Source: Acanthosepion lycidas (lineage: Eukaryota > Mollusca > Cephalopoda > Sepiida > Sepiidae). From it: 64,000 bases of DNA. Below the pieces are notes generated by a model, which worked only from the letters and a program-made list of their open reading frames with translations, did not search any database and was not told where the DNA came from. Each line of letters starts with the position of its first letter. The stretch's first letter is position 1. The position numbers and the translations under genes were made by a program. Of this stretch, positions 39,501 through 53,500 are shown in pieces. The stretch lies in assembly GCA_963932145.1 (NCBI GenBank), contig OZ010577.1:14175889-14239888 (forward strand), written 5' to 3'.

Positions 39501-42500
39501 GTATGTTTCTCTCCTGCCGTGCGTTCTATTTACATTTACTTTCTTTCATTTCACTTTATCAACAGGCAAGGGCCTCCTCTAAAACCGGCTTACAATTATT
39601 TTTCATTCGAACTCATACAGTGAGCGTAGCATGCAAAGGATACTATTCATATAACAGGGATTTCCTTGAAAAACTGTGTGGACGCAAAATGGTTGATCGC
39701 TGTATGTTTCTCTCCTGCCGTGCGTTGTATTTACCTTTACATTCTTTCATTGAACTTTATGAACAGGCAAGAGCCTCCTCTAAAACCGGCTTACAATTAT
39801 TTTTCATTCGAACTCATACAGTGAGCATAGCATGCAAAGGATACTATTCATATAACAGGGATTTCCTTGAAAAACTGTGTGGACGCAAAATGGGTGATCG
39901 CTGTATGTTTCTCTCCTACCGTGCGTTCTATCTACCTTTACATTCTTTCATTTAACTTTATGAACAGGCAAGAGCCTCCTCTAAAACCGGCTTACAATTA
40001 TTTTTCATTCGAACTCATACAGTGAGCGTAGCATGCAAAGGTTACGACTCACGTAACAGGGATTTCCTTGAAAAACTGTGTGGACGCAAAATGGGTGATC
40101 GCTGAATGTTTCTCTCCTGCCGTGCGTTCTATTTACATTTACTTTCTTTTATTTAACTTTATGAACAGGCAAGAGCCTCCTCTAAAACCGGCTTACAATT
40201 ATTTTTCATTCGAACTCATACAGTGAGCGTAGCATGCAAAGGATACTATTCATATAACAGAGATTTCCTTGAAAAACTGTGTGGACGCAAAATGGTTGAT
40301 CGCTGTATGTTTCTCTCCTGCCGTGCGTTCTATTTACCTTTACATTCTTTCATTTAACTTTATGAACAGGCAAGAGCCTCCTCTAAAACCGGCTTACAAT
40401 TATTTTTCATTCGAACACATACAGTGAGCGTAGCATGCAACGGCTACGACTCACGTAACAGGGATTTCCTTGAAAACGTGTGGACGCAAAGTGGGTGATC
40501 GCTGTATGTTTCTCTCCTGCCGTGCGTTCTATTTACCCTTACATTCTTTCATTTAACTTTATGAACAGGCAAGAGCCTCCTCTAAATCCGGCTTGCAATT
40601 ATTTTTCATTCAAACTCATACAGTGAGCGTAGCATGCAAAGGATACTATTCATATAACAGGGATTTCCTTGAAAAACTGTGTGGACGCAAAATGGGTGAT
40701 CGCTGTATGTTTCTCTCCTGCCGTGCGTTCTATTTACCTTTACATTCTTTCATTTAACTTTATGAACAGGCAAGAGCCTCCTCTAAAACCTGCTTACAAT
40801 TATTTTTCATTCGAACTCATACAGTGAGCGTAGCATGCAAAGGTTACGACTCACGTGACAGGGATTTCCTTGAAAAACTGTGTAGACGCAAAATGGGTGA
40901 TCGCTGTATGTTTCTCTCCTGCCGTGCGTTCTATTTTCCTTTACATTCTTTCATTTCACTTTATGAACAGGCTAGGGTCTCCTCTAAAACCGGCTTACAA
41001 TTATTTTTCATTCGAACTCATACAGTCAGCGTAGCATGCAAAGCGTAATATTCATATAACAGGGATTTCCTTGAAAAACTGTGTGGACGCAAAGTGGGTG
41101 ATCGCTGTATGTTTCTCTCCTGCCGTGCGTTCTATTTACCTTTACATTCTTTCATTTCACTTTATGAACAGGCAAGAGCCTCCTCTAAAACCTGCTTACA
41201 ATTATTTTTCATTCGAACTCATACAGTGAGCGTAGCATGCAAAGGTTACGACTCACGTAACAGGGATTGCCTTGAAAAACTGTGTGGACGCAAAATAGGT
41301 GATCGCTGTATGTTTCTCTCCTGCCGTGCGTTCTATATACATTTACTTTCTTTCATTTAACTTTATGAACAGGCAAGAGCCTCCTCTAAAACCGGCTTAC
41401 AATTATTTTTCATTCGAACTCATACAGTGAGCGTAGCATGCAAAGGTTACGACTCACGTAACAGGGATTTCCTTGAAAACCTGTGTGGACGCAAAGTGGG
41501 TGATCGCTGTATGTTTCTCTCCTGCCGTGCGTTCTATTTACCTTTACATTCTTTCATTTCACTTTATGAACATGCAAGAGCCTCCTCTAAAACCGGCTTA
41601 CAATTATTTTTCATTCGAACTCATACAGTGAGCGTAGCATGCAAAGGATACTATTCATATAACAGGGATTTCCTTGAAAAACGGTGTGGACCCAAAATGG
41701 GTGATCGCTGTATGTTTCTCTCCTGCCGTGCGTTCTATTTACCTTTACATTTTTCATTTAACTTTATGAACAGGCAAGAGGCTCCTCTAAAAGCTGCTTA
41801 CAATTATTTTTCATTCGAACTCATACAGTGAGCGTAGGATGCAAAGGTTACGACTCACGTAACAGGGATTTCCTTGAAAAACTGTGTGGACGCAAAATGG
41901 GTGATCGCTGTATGTTTCTCTCCTGCCGTGCGTTCTATTTACCTTTACATTCTTTCATTTAACTTTATGAACAGGCAAGAGCCTCCTCTAAAAGCTGCTT
42001 ACAATTATTTTTCATTCGAACACATACAGTGAGCGTAGCATGCAAAGGTTACGACTCACGTAACAGGGATTTCCTTGAAAAACTCTGTGGACGCAAAGTG
42101 GGTGATCGCTGTATGTTTCTCTCCTGCCATCGTTCTATTTACCTTTACATTCTTTCATTTCACTTTATGAACAGGCAAGTGTCTCCTCTAAAACCGGCTT
42201 ACAATTATTTTTCATTCGAACTCATACAGTGAGCGTAGCATGCAAAGGTTACGACTCACGTAACAGGGATTTCCTTGAAAAACTGTGTGGACGCAAAATA
42301 GGTGATCGCTGTATGTTTCTCTCCTGCCGTGCGTTCTATTTACCTTTACATTCTTTCATTTCACTTTATGAACAGGCAAGGGTCTCCTCTAAAACCGGCT
42401 TACAATTATTTTTCATTCGAACTCATACAGTAAGCGTAGCATGCAAAGGATACTATTCATATAACAGGGATTTCCTTGAAAAACTGTGTGGACGCAAAGT

Positions 42501-45343
42501 GGGTGATCGCTGTATGTTTCTCTCCTGCCGTGCGTTCTATTTACCTTTACATTCTTTCATTTAACTTTATGAACAGGCAAGAGCCTCCTCTAAATCCGGC
42601 TTGCAATTATTTTTCATTCGAACTCATACAGTGAGCGTAGCATGCAAAGGTTACGACTCACGAAACAGGGATTTCCTTGAAAAACTGTGTGGACGCAAAG
42701 TGGGTGATCGCTGTATGTTTCTCTCCTGCCGTGCGTTCTATTTACCTTTACATTCTTTCATTTCGCTTTATGAACAGGCAAGAGTCTCCTCTAAAACATG
42801 CTTACAATTATTTTTCATTCGAACTCATACAGTGAGGGTAGCATGCAAAGGATACTATTCATATAACAGGGATTTCCTTGAAAAACTGTGTGGACGCAAA
42901 ATGGGTGATAGCTGTATGTTTCTCTCCTGCCGTGCGTTCTATTTACCTTTACATTCTTTCATTTCACTTTATGAACAGGCAAGAGCCTCCTCTAAAACCG
43001 GCTTACAATTATTTTTCATTCGAACTCATACAGTGAGCGTAGCATGCAAAGGATACTATTCATATAACAGGGATTTCCTTTAAAAACGGTGTGGACGCAA
43101 AATGGGTGATCGCTGTATGTTTCTCTCCTGCCGTGCGTTCTATTTACCTTTACATTCTTTCATTTAACTTTATGAACAGGCAAGAGGCTCCTCTAAAAGC
43201 TGCTTACAATTATTTTTCATTCGAACTCATAGAGTGAACGTAGCATGCAAACGTTACGACTCACGTAACAGGGATTTCCTTGAAAATAGGTGTGGACGCA
43301 AAGTGGGTGATCGCTGTATGTTTCTCTCCTGCCGTGCGTTCTATTTACCTTTACATTCTTTCATTTCACTTTATGAACAGGCAAGTGTCTCCTCTAAAAC
43401 CGGCTTACAATTATTTTTCATTCGAACTCATACAGTGAGCGTAGCATGCAAAGGATACTATTCATATAACAGGGATTTCCTTGAAAAACTGTGTGTACGC
43501 AAAATGGGTGATCGCTGTATGTTTCTCTCCTGCCGTGCGTTCTATTTACCTTTACATTCTTTCATTTAACTTTATGAACAGGCAAGAGCCTCCTCTAAAA
43601 CCGGCTTACTATTATTTTTCATTCGAACTCATACAGTGAGCGTAGCATGCAAAGGATACTATTCATATAACAGGGATTTCCTTGAAAAACTGTGTGGACG
43701 CAAAGTGGGTGATCGCTGTATGTTTCTCTCCTGCCGTACGTTCTATTTACTTTTACATTCTTTCATTTCACTTTATGAACAGGCAAGAGCCTCCTCTAAA
43801 ACCGGCTTACAATTATTTTTCATTCGAACTCATACAGTGAGCGTAGCATGCAAAGGTTACGCCTCACGTAACAGGGATTTCCTTGAAAAACGGTGTGGAC
43901 GCAAAATGGGTGATCGCTGTATGTTTCTCTCCTGCCGTGCGTTCTATTTACATTTACTTTCTTTCATTTCACTTTATGAACAGGCAAGAGGCTCCTCTAA
44001 AACCGGCTTACAATTATTTTTCATTCGAACTCATACAGTGAGCGTAGCATGCAAAGGATACTATTCATATAACAGGGATTTCCTTGAAAAACTGTGTGGA
44101 CGCAAAATGGGTGATCGCTGTATGTTTCTCTCCTGCCGTGCGTTGTATTTACCATTACATTCTTTCATTTAACTTTATGAACAGGCAAGAGGCTCCTCTA
44201 AAAGCTGCTTTCAATTATTTTTCATTCGAACTCATACAGTGAGCGTAGCATGCAAAGGTTACGACTCACATAACAGGGATTTCCTTGAAAAAGTGTGTGG
44301 ACGCAAAAAGGGTGATCGCTGTATTTTTCTCTCCTGCCGTGCGTTCTATCTACCTTTACATTCTTTCATTTCACTTTATGAACAGGCAAGAGCCTCCTCT
44401 AAATCCTGCTTACAATTATTTTTCATTCGAAGTCATACAGTGAGCTTAGCATGCAAAGGTTACGACTCACGTAACAGGGATTTCCTTGAAAAAGTGTGTG
44501 GACGCAAAAAGGGTGATCGCTGTATGTTTCTCTCGTGCCGTGCGTTCTATTTACCTTTACATTCTTTCATTTAACTTTATGAACAGGCAAGAGCCTCCTC
44601 TAAAACCGGCTTACTATTATTTTTCATTCGAACTCATACAGTGAGCGTAGCATGCAAAGGATACTATTCATATAACAGGGATTTCCTTGAAAAAGTGTGT
44701 GGACGAAAAATGGGTGATCGCTGTATGTTTCTCTCCTGCCGTGCGTTCTATTTACCTTTACATTTTTCATTTCATTTTATGAACAGGCAAGGGCCTCCTC
44801 TAAAACCGGCTTACAATTATTTTTCATTCGAACTCATACAGTGAGCGTAGCATGCAAAGGATACTATTCATATAACAGGGATTTCCTTGAAAAACTGTGT
44901 GGACGCAAAATGGTTGATCGCTGTATGTTTCTCTCCTGCCGTGCGTTCTATTTACCTTTACATTCTTTCATTTCACTTTATGAACAGGCAAGAGCCTCCT
45001 CTAAAACCGGCTTACAATTAACCTTTCATTTGAACTCATACAGTGAGCGTAGCATGCAAAGGTTACGACTCACGTAACAGGGATTTACTTGAAAAAATGT
45101 GTGGACGCAAAGTGGGTGATCGCTGTATGTTTCTCTCCTGCCGTACGTTCTATTTACCTTTACATTCTTTCATTTCACTTTATGAACAGGCAAGAGCCTC
45201 CTCTCAAACCGGCTTACAATTATTTTTCATTCGAACTCATACACTGAGCATAGCAGGCAAAGGATACCATTCATATAACAGGGATTTCCTTGAAAAACTG
45301 TGTGGACGCAAAATGGGTGATCGCTGTATGTTTCTCTCCTGCC
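33592..45343 (+). repeat. Mosaic satellite region of short reshuffled segments
   Basis: About 58 monomers with no single dominant period but many shared short segments. Bases 36,003-36,607 match 42,029-42,633 at 6,026 bp (both carry the 1-bp-short TGCCATCGTTC). Bases 39,218 to about 39,740 resemble 43,636 to about 44,158 at 4,418 bp (shared TTTACTTTTACATTC then CATTTACTTTC). 34,998 resembles 38,817, and 44,641 resembles 45,445 (804 bp). Single indels occur near 34,320, 38,672, 39,140, 40,477, 41,750 and 45,021. The pattern suggests repeated exchange of 2-5-monomer pieces. No non-satellite DNA is present. Confidence 0.82.
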
Positions 45344-48300
45344 GTGCGTTCTATCTACCTTTACATTCTTTCATTTCACTTTATGAACAGGCAAGAGCCT
45401 CCTCTAAAACCTGCTTACAATAATTTTTCATTCGAACTCATACAGTGAGCGTAGCATGTAAAGGTTACGACTCACGTAACAGGGATTTCCTTGAAAAAGT
45501 GTGTGGACGCAAAATGGGTGATCGCTGTATGTTTCTCTCCTGCCGTGCGTTCTATTTACCTTTACATTTTTCATTTCATTTTATGAACAGGCAAGGGTCT
45601 CCTCTAAAACCGGCTTACAATTATTTTTCATTCGAACTCATACAGTGAGCGTAGCATGCAAAGGATACTATTCATATAACAGGGATTTCCTTGAAAAACT
45701 GTGTGGACGCAAAGTGGGTGATCGCTGTATGTTTCTCTCCTGCCGTACGTTCTATTTACTTTTACATTCTTTCATTTCACTTTATGAACAGGCAAGAGCC
45801 TCCTCTAAAACCGGCTTACAATTATTTTTCATTCGAACTCATACAGTGAGCATAGCATGCAAAGGATACTATTCATATAACAGGGATTTCCTTGAAAAAC
45901 TGTGTGGACGCAAAATGGGTGATCGCTGTATGTTTCTCTCCTGCCGTGCGTTCTATCTACCTTTACATTCTTTCATTTAACTTTATGAACAGGCAAGAGC
46001 CTCCTCTAAAACTGGCTTACAATTATTTTTCATTCGAACTCATACAGTGAGCGTAGCATGCAAAGGATACCATTCATATAACAGAGATTTCCTTGAAAAA
46101 CTGTGTGGACGCAAAATGGTTGATCGCTGTATGTTTCTCTCCTGCCGTGCGTTCTATTTACCTTTACATTCTTTCATTTAACTTTATGAACAGGCAAGAG
46201 CCTCCTCTAAAACCGGCTTACAATTATTTTTCATTCGAACACATACAGTGAGCGTAGCATGCAACGGCTACGACTCACGTAACAGGGATTTCCTTGAAAA
46301 ACCGTGTGGACGCAAAATGGGTGATCGCTGTATGTTTCTCTCCTGCCGGGCGTTCTATTTACCTTTACATTCTTTCATTTCACTTTATGAACAGGCAAGA
46401 GCCTCCTCTAAAACCGGCTTAAAAATTATTTTTCATTCGAACTCATACAGTGAGCGTAGCATGCAAAGGATACTATTCATATAACAGGGATTTCCTTGAA
46501 AAACTTTGTGGACGCAAAATGGGTGATCGCTGTATGTTTCTCTCCTGCCGTGCGTTCTATTTACCTTTACATTCTTTCATTTAACTTTATGAACAGGCAA
46601 GAGCCTCCTCTAAAACCTGCTTACAATTATTTTTCATTCGAACTCATACAGTGAGCGTAGCATGCAAAGGTTACGACTCACGTGACAGGGATTTCCTTGA
46701 AAAACTGTGTGGACGCAAAATGGGTGATCGCTGTATGTTTCTCTCCTGCCGTGCGTTCTATTTTCCTTTACATTCTTTCATTTCACTTTATGAACAGGCT
46801 AGGGTCTCCTCTAAAACCGGCTTACAATTATTTTTCATTCGAACTCATACAGTGAGCGTAGCATGCAAAGCATAATATTCATATAACAGGGATTTCCTTG
46901 AAAAACTGTGTGGACGCAAAATGGGTGATCGCTGTATGTTTCTCTCCTGCCGTGCGTTCTATTTACATTTACATTCTTTCATTTCACTTTATGAACTGGC
47001 AAGAGCCTCCTCTAAAACCGGCTTACAATTATTTTTAATTCGAACTCATACAGTGAGCGTAGCATGCAAAGGTTACGACTCACGTAACAGGGATTTCCTT
47101 GAAAAACTGTGTGGACGCAAAGTGGGTGATCGCTGTGTGTTTCTCTCCTGCCGTGCGTTCTATTTACCATTACATTCTTTCATTTCACTTTATGAATAGG
47201 CAAGAGCCTCCTCTAAAACCGGCTTACAATTATTTTTCATTCGAACACATACAGTGAGCGTAGCATGCAAAGGATAATATTCATATAACAGGGATTTCCT
47301 TGAAAAACTGTGTGGACGCAAAGTGGGTGATCGTTGTATGTTTCTCTCCTGCCGTGCGTTCTATTTACCTTTACATTCTTTCATTTCACTTTATGAACAG
47401 GCAAGAGCCTCCTCTAAAACCGGCTTACAATTATTTTTCATTCGAACATACAGTGAGCGTAGCATGCAAAGGATACTATTCATATAACAGGGATTTCCTT
47501 GAAAAACTGTGTGGACGCACAATCGGTGATCTCTGTATGTTTCTCTCCTGCCGTGCGTTCTATTTACATTTACATTCTTTCATTTCACTTTATGAACAGG
47601 CAAGAGCCTCCTCTAAAACCGGCTTACAATTACTTTTCATTCGAACTCATACAGTGAGCGTAGCATGCAAAGGTTACGACTCACGTAACAGGGATTTCCT
47701 TGAAAATCTGTGTGGACGCAAATTGGGTGATCGCTGTATGTTTCTCTCCTGCCGTGCGTTCTATTTACCTTTACATTCTTTCATTTAACTTTATGAACAG
47801 GCAAGAGCCTCTTCTAAAAGCTGCTTACAATTATTTTTCATTCGAACTCATACAGTGAGCGTAGCATGCAAAGGTTACGACTCACGTAACAGCGATTTCC
47901 TTGAAAAACTGTGTCGAGTCAAAGTGGCTGATCACTGCATGTTTCTCTCCTGCCGTGCGTTCTATTTACCTTTACATTCTTTCATTTACCTTTATGAACC
48001 GGCAAGAGCCTCCTCTAAAACTGGCTTACAATTATTTTTCATTCGAACTCATACAGTGAGCGTAGCATGCAAAGGATAATATTCATATAACAGGGATTTC
48101 CTTGAAAAACTGTGTGGACGCAAAGTGGGTGATCGCTGTATGTTTCTCTCCTGCCGTGCGTTCTATTTACCTTTACATTCTTTCATTTAACTTTATGAAC
48201 AGGCAAGAGGATCCTCTAAAAGCTGCTTACAATTATTTTTCATTCGAACTCATACAGTGAGCGTAGCATGCAAATGTTACGACTCACGTAACAGGGATTT

Positions 48301-50567
48301 CCTTGAAAAACTGTGTGGACGCAAAGTGGGTGATCGCTGTATGTTTCTCTTTTACCGTGCGTTCTATTTACCTTTACATTCTTTCATTTCACTTTATGAA
48401 CAGGCAAGAGTCTCATCTAAAACATGCTTACAATTATTTTTCATTCGAACTCATACAGTGAGCGTAGCATGCAAAGCATACTATTCATATAACAGGGATT
48501 TCCTTGAAAAACTGTGTGGACGGAAAATGGGTGATCGCTGTACGTTTCTCTCCTGCCGTGCGTTCTATTTACCTTTACATTCTTTCATTTCAATTTATGA
48601 ACAGGCAAGAACCTCCTCTAAAACCGGCTTACAATTATTTTTCATTCGAACTCATACAGTGAGCGTAGCATGCAAAGGATAATATTCATATAACGGGGAT
48701 TTCCTTGAAAAACTGTGTGGACGCAAAGTGGGTGATCGCTCTATCTTTCTCTCCTGCCGTGCGTTCTATTTACCTTTACATTCTTTCATTTAACTTTATG
48801 AACAGGCAAGAGGCTCCTCTAAAAGCTGCTTACAATTATTTTTCATTCGAACTCATACAGTGAGGGTAGCATGCAAAGGTTACGACTCACGTAACAGGGA
48901 TTTCCTTGAAAAACTGTGTGGACGCAAAGTGGGTGATCGCTGTATGTTTCTCTCCTGCCGTGCGTTCTATTTACCTTTACATTCTTTCATTTCACTTTAT
49001 GAACAGGCAAGAGCCTCCTCTAAAACCGGCTTACAATTATTTTTCATTCGAACTCATACAGTGAGCGTAGCATGCAAAGGATACTATTCATATAACAGGG
49101 ATTTCCTTGAAAATCTGTGTGGACGCAAAATGGGTGATCGCTGTATGTTTCTCTCCTGCCGTGCGTTCTATTTACCTTTACATTCTTTCATTTAACTTTA
49201 TGAACAGGCAAGAGCCTCCTCTAAAAGCTGCTTACAATTATTTTTCATTCGAACTCATACAGTGAGCGTAGCATGCAAAGGTTACGACTCACGTAACAGG
49301 GATTTCCTTGAAAAACTGCGTCGAGTCAAAGTGGGTGATCGCTGCATGTTTCTCTCCTGCCGTGCGTTCTATTTACCTTTACATTCTTTCATTTACCTTT
49401 ATGAACCGGCAAGAGCCTCCTCTAAAACTGGCTTACAATTATTTTTCATTCGAACTCATACAGTGAGCGTAGCATGCAAAGCATACTATTCATATAACAG
49501 GGATTTCCTTGAAAAACTGTGTGGACGGAAAATGGGTGATCGCTGTACGTTTCTCTCCTGCCGTGCGTTCTATTTACCTTTACATTCTTTCATTTCACTT
49601 TATGAACAGGCAAGAGCCTCCTCTAAAACCGGCTTACAATTATTTTTCATTCGAACTCATACAGTGAGCGTAGCATGCAAAGTATAATATTCATATAACA
49701 GGGATTTCCTTGAAAAACTGTGCGGACGCAAAGTGGGTGATCGCTGTATGTTTCTCTCCTGCCGTGCGTTCAATTTACATTTACATTCTTTCATTTCACT
49801 TTATGAACAGGCAAGAGCCTCCTCTAAAACCGGCTTACAATTATTTTTCATTCGAACTCATACAGTGAGCGTAGCATGCAAAGGTTACGACTCACGTAAC
49901 AGGGATTTCCTTGAAAATCTGTGTGGACGCAAAGTGGGAGATCGCTGTATGTTTCTCTCCTGCCGTGCGTTCTATTTACCTTTACATTCTTTCATTTAAC
50001 TTTATGAACAGGCAAGAGCCTCCTCTAAAAGCTGCTTACAATTATTTTTCATTCAAACTCATACAGTGAGCGTAGCATGCAAAGGTTACGACTCACGTAA
50101 CAGGGATTTCCTTGAAAAACTGTGTGGACGCAAAGTGGGTGATCGCTGTATGTTTCTCTCCTGCCGTGCGTTCTATTTACCTTTACATTCTTTCATTTAA
50201 CTTTATGAACAGGCAAGAGGCTCCTCTAAAAGCTGCTTACAATTATTTTTCATTCGAACTCATACAGTGAGCGTAGCATGCAAAGGTTACGACACACGTA
50301 ACAGGGATTTCCTTGAAAAACTGTGTGGACGCAAAGTGGGTGATCGCTGTAGGTTTCTCTCCTGCCGTGCGTTCTATTTACCTTTACATTCTTTCATTTC
50401 ACTTTATGAACAGGCAAGAGCCTCATCTAAAACCGGCTTACAATTATTTTTCATTCGAACTCATACAGTGAGCGTAGCATGCAAAGGATACTATTCATAT
50501 AACAGGGATTTCCTTGAAAATCTGTGTTGACGCAAAATGGGTGATCGCTGTATGTTACTCTCCTGCA
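45344..50567 (+). repeat. 26-monomer tandem duplication, copy 1 (5,224 bp)
   Basis: Bases 45,344-50,578 match 50,568-55,802 at a spacing of 5,224 bp (26 x 201 minus 2). I saw about five single-base differences, near 46,071, 47,197, 47,811, 48,416 and 48,593. Markers include CAATAATTTTTC, CGGCTACGACTC, TTAAAAATTATT, the 2-bp-short CGAACATACAG (about 47,447), CACAATCGGTG, two TGTCGAGTC/CGTCGAGTC monomers (about 47,912 and 49,319), and TATGTTACTCTCC. The match breaks on the left at 45,343 (C against A). Older 5- and 7-monomer relations lie inside the unit. Confidence 0.95.
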
Positions 50568-53500
50568 GTGCGTTCTATCTACCTTTACATTCTTTCATTT
50601 CACTTTATGAACAGGCAAGAGCCTCCTCTAAAACCTGCTTACAATAATTTTTCATTCGAACTCATACAGTGAGCGTAGCATGTAAAGGTTACGACTCACG
50701 TAACAGGGATTTCCTTGAAAAAGTGTGTGGACGCAAAATGGGTGATCGCTGTATGTTTCTCTCCTGCCGTGCGTTCTATTTACCTTTACATTTTTCATTT
50801 CATTTTATGAACAGGCAAGGGTCTCCTCTAAAACCGGCTTACAATTATTTTTCATTCGAACTCATACAGTGAGCGTAGCATGCAAAGGATACTATTCATA
50901 TAACAGGGATTTCCTTGAAAAACTGTGTGGACGCAAAGTGGGTGATCGCTGTATGTTTCTCTCCTGCCGTACGTTCTATTTACTTTTACATTCTTTCATT
51001 TCACTTTATGAACAGGCAAGAGCCTCCTCTAAAACCGGCTTACAATTATTTTTCATTCGAACTCATACAGTGAGCATAGCATGCAAAGGATACTATTCAT
51101 ATAACAGGGATTTCCTTGAAAAACTGTGTGGACGCAAAATGGGTGATCGCTGTATGTTTCTCTCCTGCCGTGCGTTCTATCTACCTTTACATTCTTTCAT
51201 TTAACTTTATGAACAGGCAAGAGCCTCCTCTAAAACTGGCTTACAATTATTTTTCATTCGAACTCATACAGTGAGCGTAGCATGCAAAGGATACTATTCA
51301 TATAACAGAGATTTCCTTGAAAAACTGTGTGGACGCAAAATGGTTGATCGCTGTATGTTTCTCTCCTGCCGTGCGTTCTATTTACCTTTACATTCTTTCA
51401 TTTAACTTTATGAACAGGCAAGAGCCTCCTCTAAAACCGGCTTACAATTATTTTTCATTCGAACACATACAGTGAGCGTAGCATGCAACGGCTACGACTC
51501 ACGTAACAGGGATTTCCTTGAAAAACCGTGTGGACGCAAAATGGGTGATCGCTGTATGTTTCTCTCCTGCCGGGCGTTCTATTTACCTTTACATTCTTTC
51601 ATTTCACTTTATGAACAGGCAAGAGCCTCCTCTAAAACCGGCTTAAAAATTATTTTTCATTCGAACTCATACAGTGAGCGTAGCATGCAAAGGATACTAT
51701 TCATATAACAGGGATTTCCTTGAAAAACTTTGTGGACGCAAAATGGGTGATCGCTGTATGTTTCTCTCCTGCCGTGCGTTCTATTTACCTTTACATTCTT
51801 TCATTTAACTTTATGAACAGGCAAGAGCCTCCTCTAAAACCTGCTTACAATTATTTTTCATTCGAACTCATACAGTGAGCGTAGCATGCAAAGGTTACGA
51901 CTCACGTGACAGGGATTTCCTTGAAAAACTGTGTGGACGCAAAATGGGTGATCGCTGTATGTTTCTCTCCTGCCGTGCGTTCTATTTTCCTTTACATTCT
52001 TTCATTTCACTTTATGAACAGGCTAGGGTCTCCTCTAAAACCGGCTTACAATTATTTTTCATTCGAACTCATACAGTGAGCGTAGCATGCAAAGCATAAT
52101 ATTCATATAACAGGGATTTCCTTGAAAAACTGTGTGGACGCAAAATGGGTGATCGCTGTATGTTTCTCTCCTGCCGTGCGTTCTATTTACATTTACATTC
52201 TTTCATTTCACTTTATGAACTGGCAAGAGCCTCCTCTAAAACCGGCTTACAATTATTTTTAATTCGAACTCATACAGTGAGCGTAGCATGCAAAGGTTAC
52301 GACTCACGTAACAGGGATTTCCTTGAAAAACTGTGTGGACGCAAAGTGGGTGATCGCTGTGTGTTTCTCTCCTGCCGTGCGTTCTATTTACCATTACATT
52401 CTTTCATTTCACTTTATGAACAGGCAAGAGCCTCCTCTAAAACCGGCTTACAATTATTTTTCATTCGAACACATACAGTGAGCGTAGCATGCAAAGGATA
52501 ATATTCATATAACAGGGATTTCCTTGAAAAACTGTGTGGACGCAAAGTGGGTGATCGTTGTATGTTTCTCTCCTGCCGTGCGTTCTATTTACCTTTACAT
52601 TCTTTCATTTCACTTTATGAACAGGCAAGAGCCTCCTCTAAAACCGGCTTACAATTATTTTTCATTCGAACATACAGTGAGCGTAGCATGCAAAGGATAC
52701 TATTCATATAACAGGGATTTCCTTGAAAAACTGTGTGGACGCACAATCGGTGATCTCTGTATGTTTCTCTCCTGCCGTGCGTTCTATTTACATTTACATT
52801 CTTTCATTTCACTTTATGAACAGGCAAGAGCCTCCTCTAAAACCGGCTTACAATTACTTTTCATTCGAACTCATACAGTGAGCGTAGCATGCAAAGGTTA
52901 CGACTCACGTAACAGGGATTTCCTTGAAAATCTGTGTGGACGCAAATTGGGTGATCGCTGTATGTTTCTCTCCTGCCGTGCGTTCTATTTACCTTTACAT
53001 TCTTTCATTTAACTTTATGAACAGGCAAGAGCCTCCTCTAAAAGCTGCTTACAATTATTTTTCATTCGAACTCATACAGTGAGCGTAGCATGCAAAGGTT
53101 ACGACTCACGTAACAGCGATTTCCTTGAAAAACTGTGTCGAGTCAAAGTGGCTGATCACTGCATGTTTCTCTCCTGCCGTGCGTTCTATTTACCTTTACA
53201 TTCTTTCATTTACCTTTATGAACCGGCAAGAGCCTCCTCTAAAACTGGCTTACAATTATTTTTCATTCGAACTCATACAGTGAGCGTAGCATGCAAAGGA
53301 TAATATTCATATAACAGGGATTTCCTTGAAAAACTGTGTGGACGCAAAGTGGGTGATCGCTGTATGTTTCTCTCCTGCCGTGCGTTCTATTTACCTTTAC
53401 ATTCTTTCATTTAACTTTATGAACAGGCAAGAGGATCCTCTAAAAGCTGCTTACAATTATTTTTCATTCGAACTCATACAGTGAGCGTAGCATGCAAATG

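Noticed and set aside
50568-50578. The 11-bp shared sequence at the 5,224-bp duplication junction as a specific recombination site
   Set aside because: The same 11 bases occur in nearly every monomer, so they are ordinary satellite homology rather than a special site.
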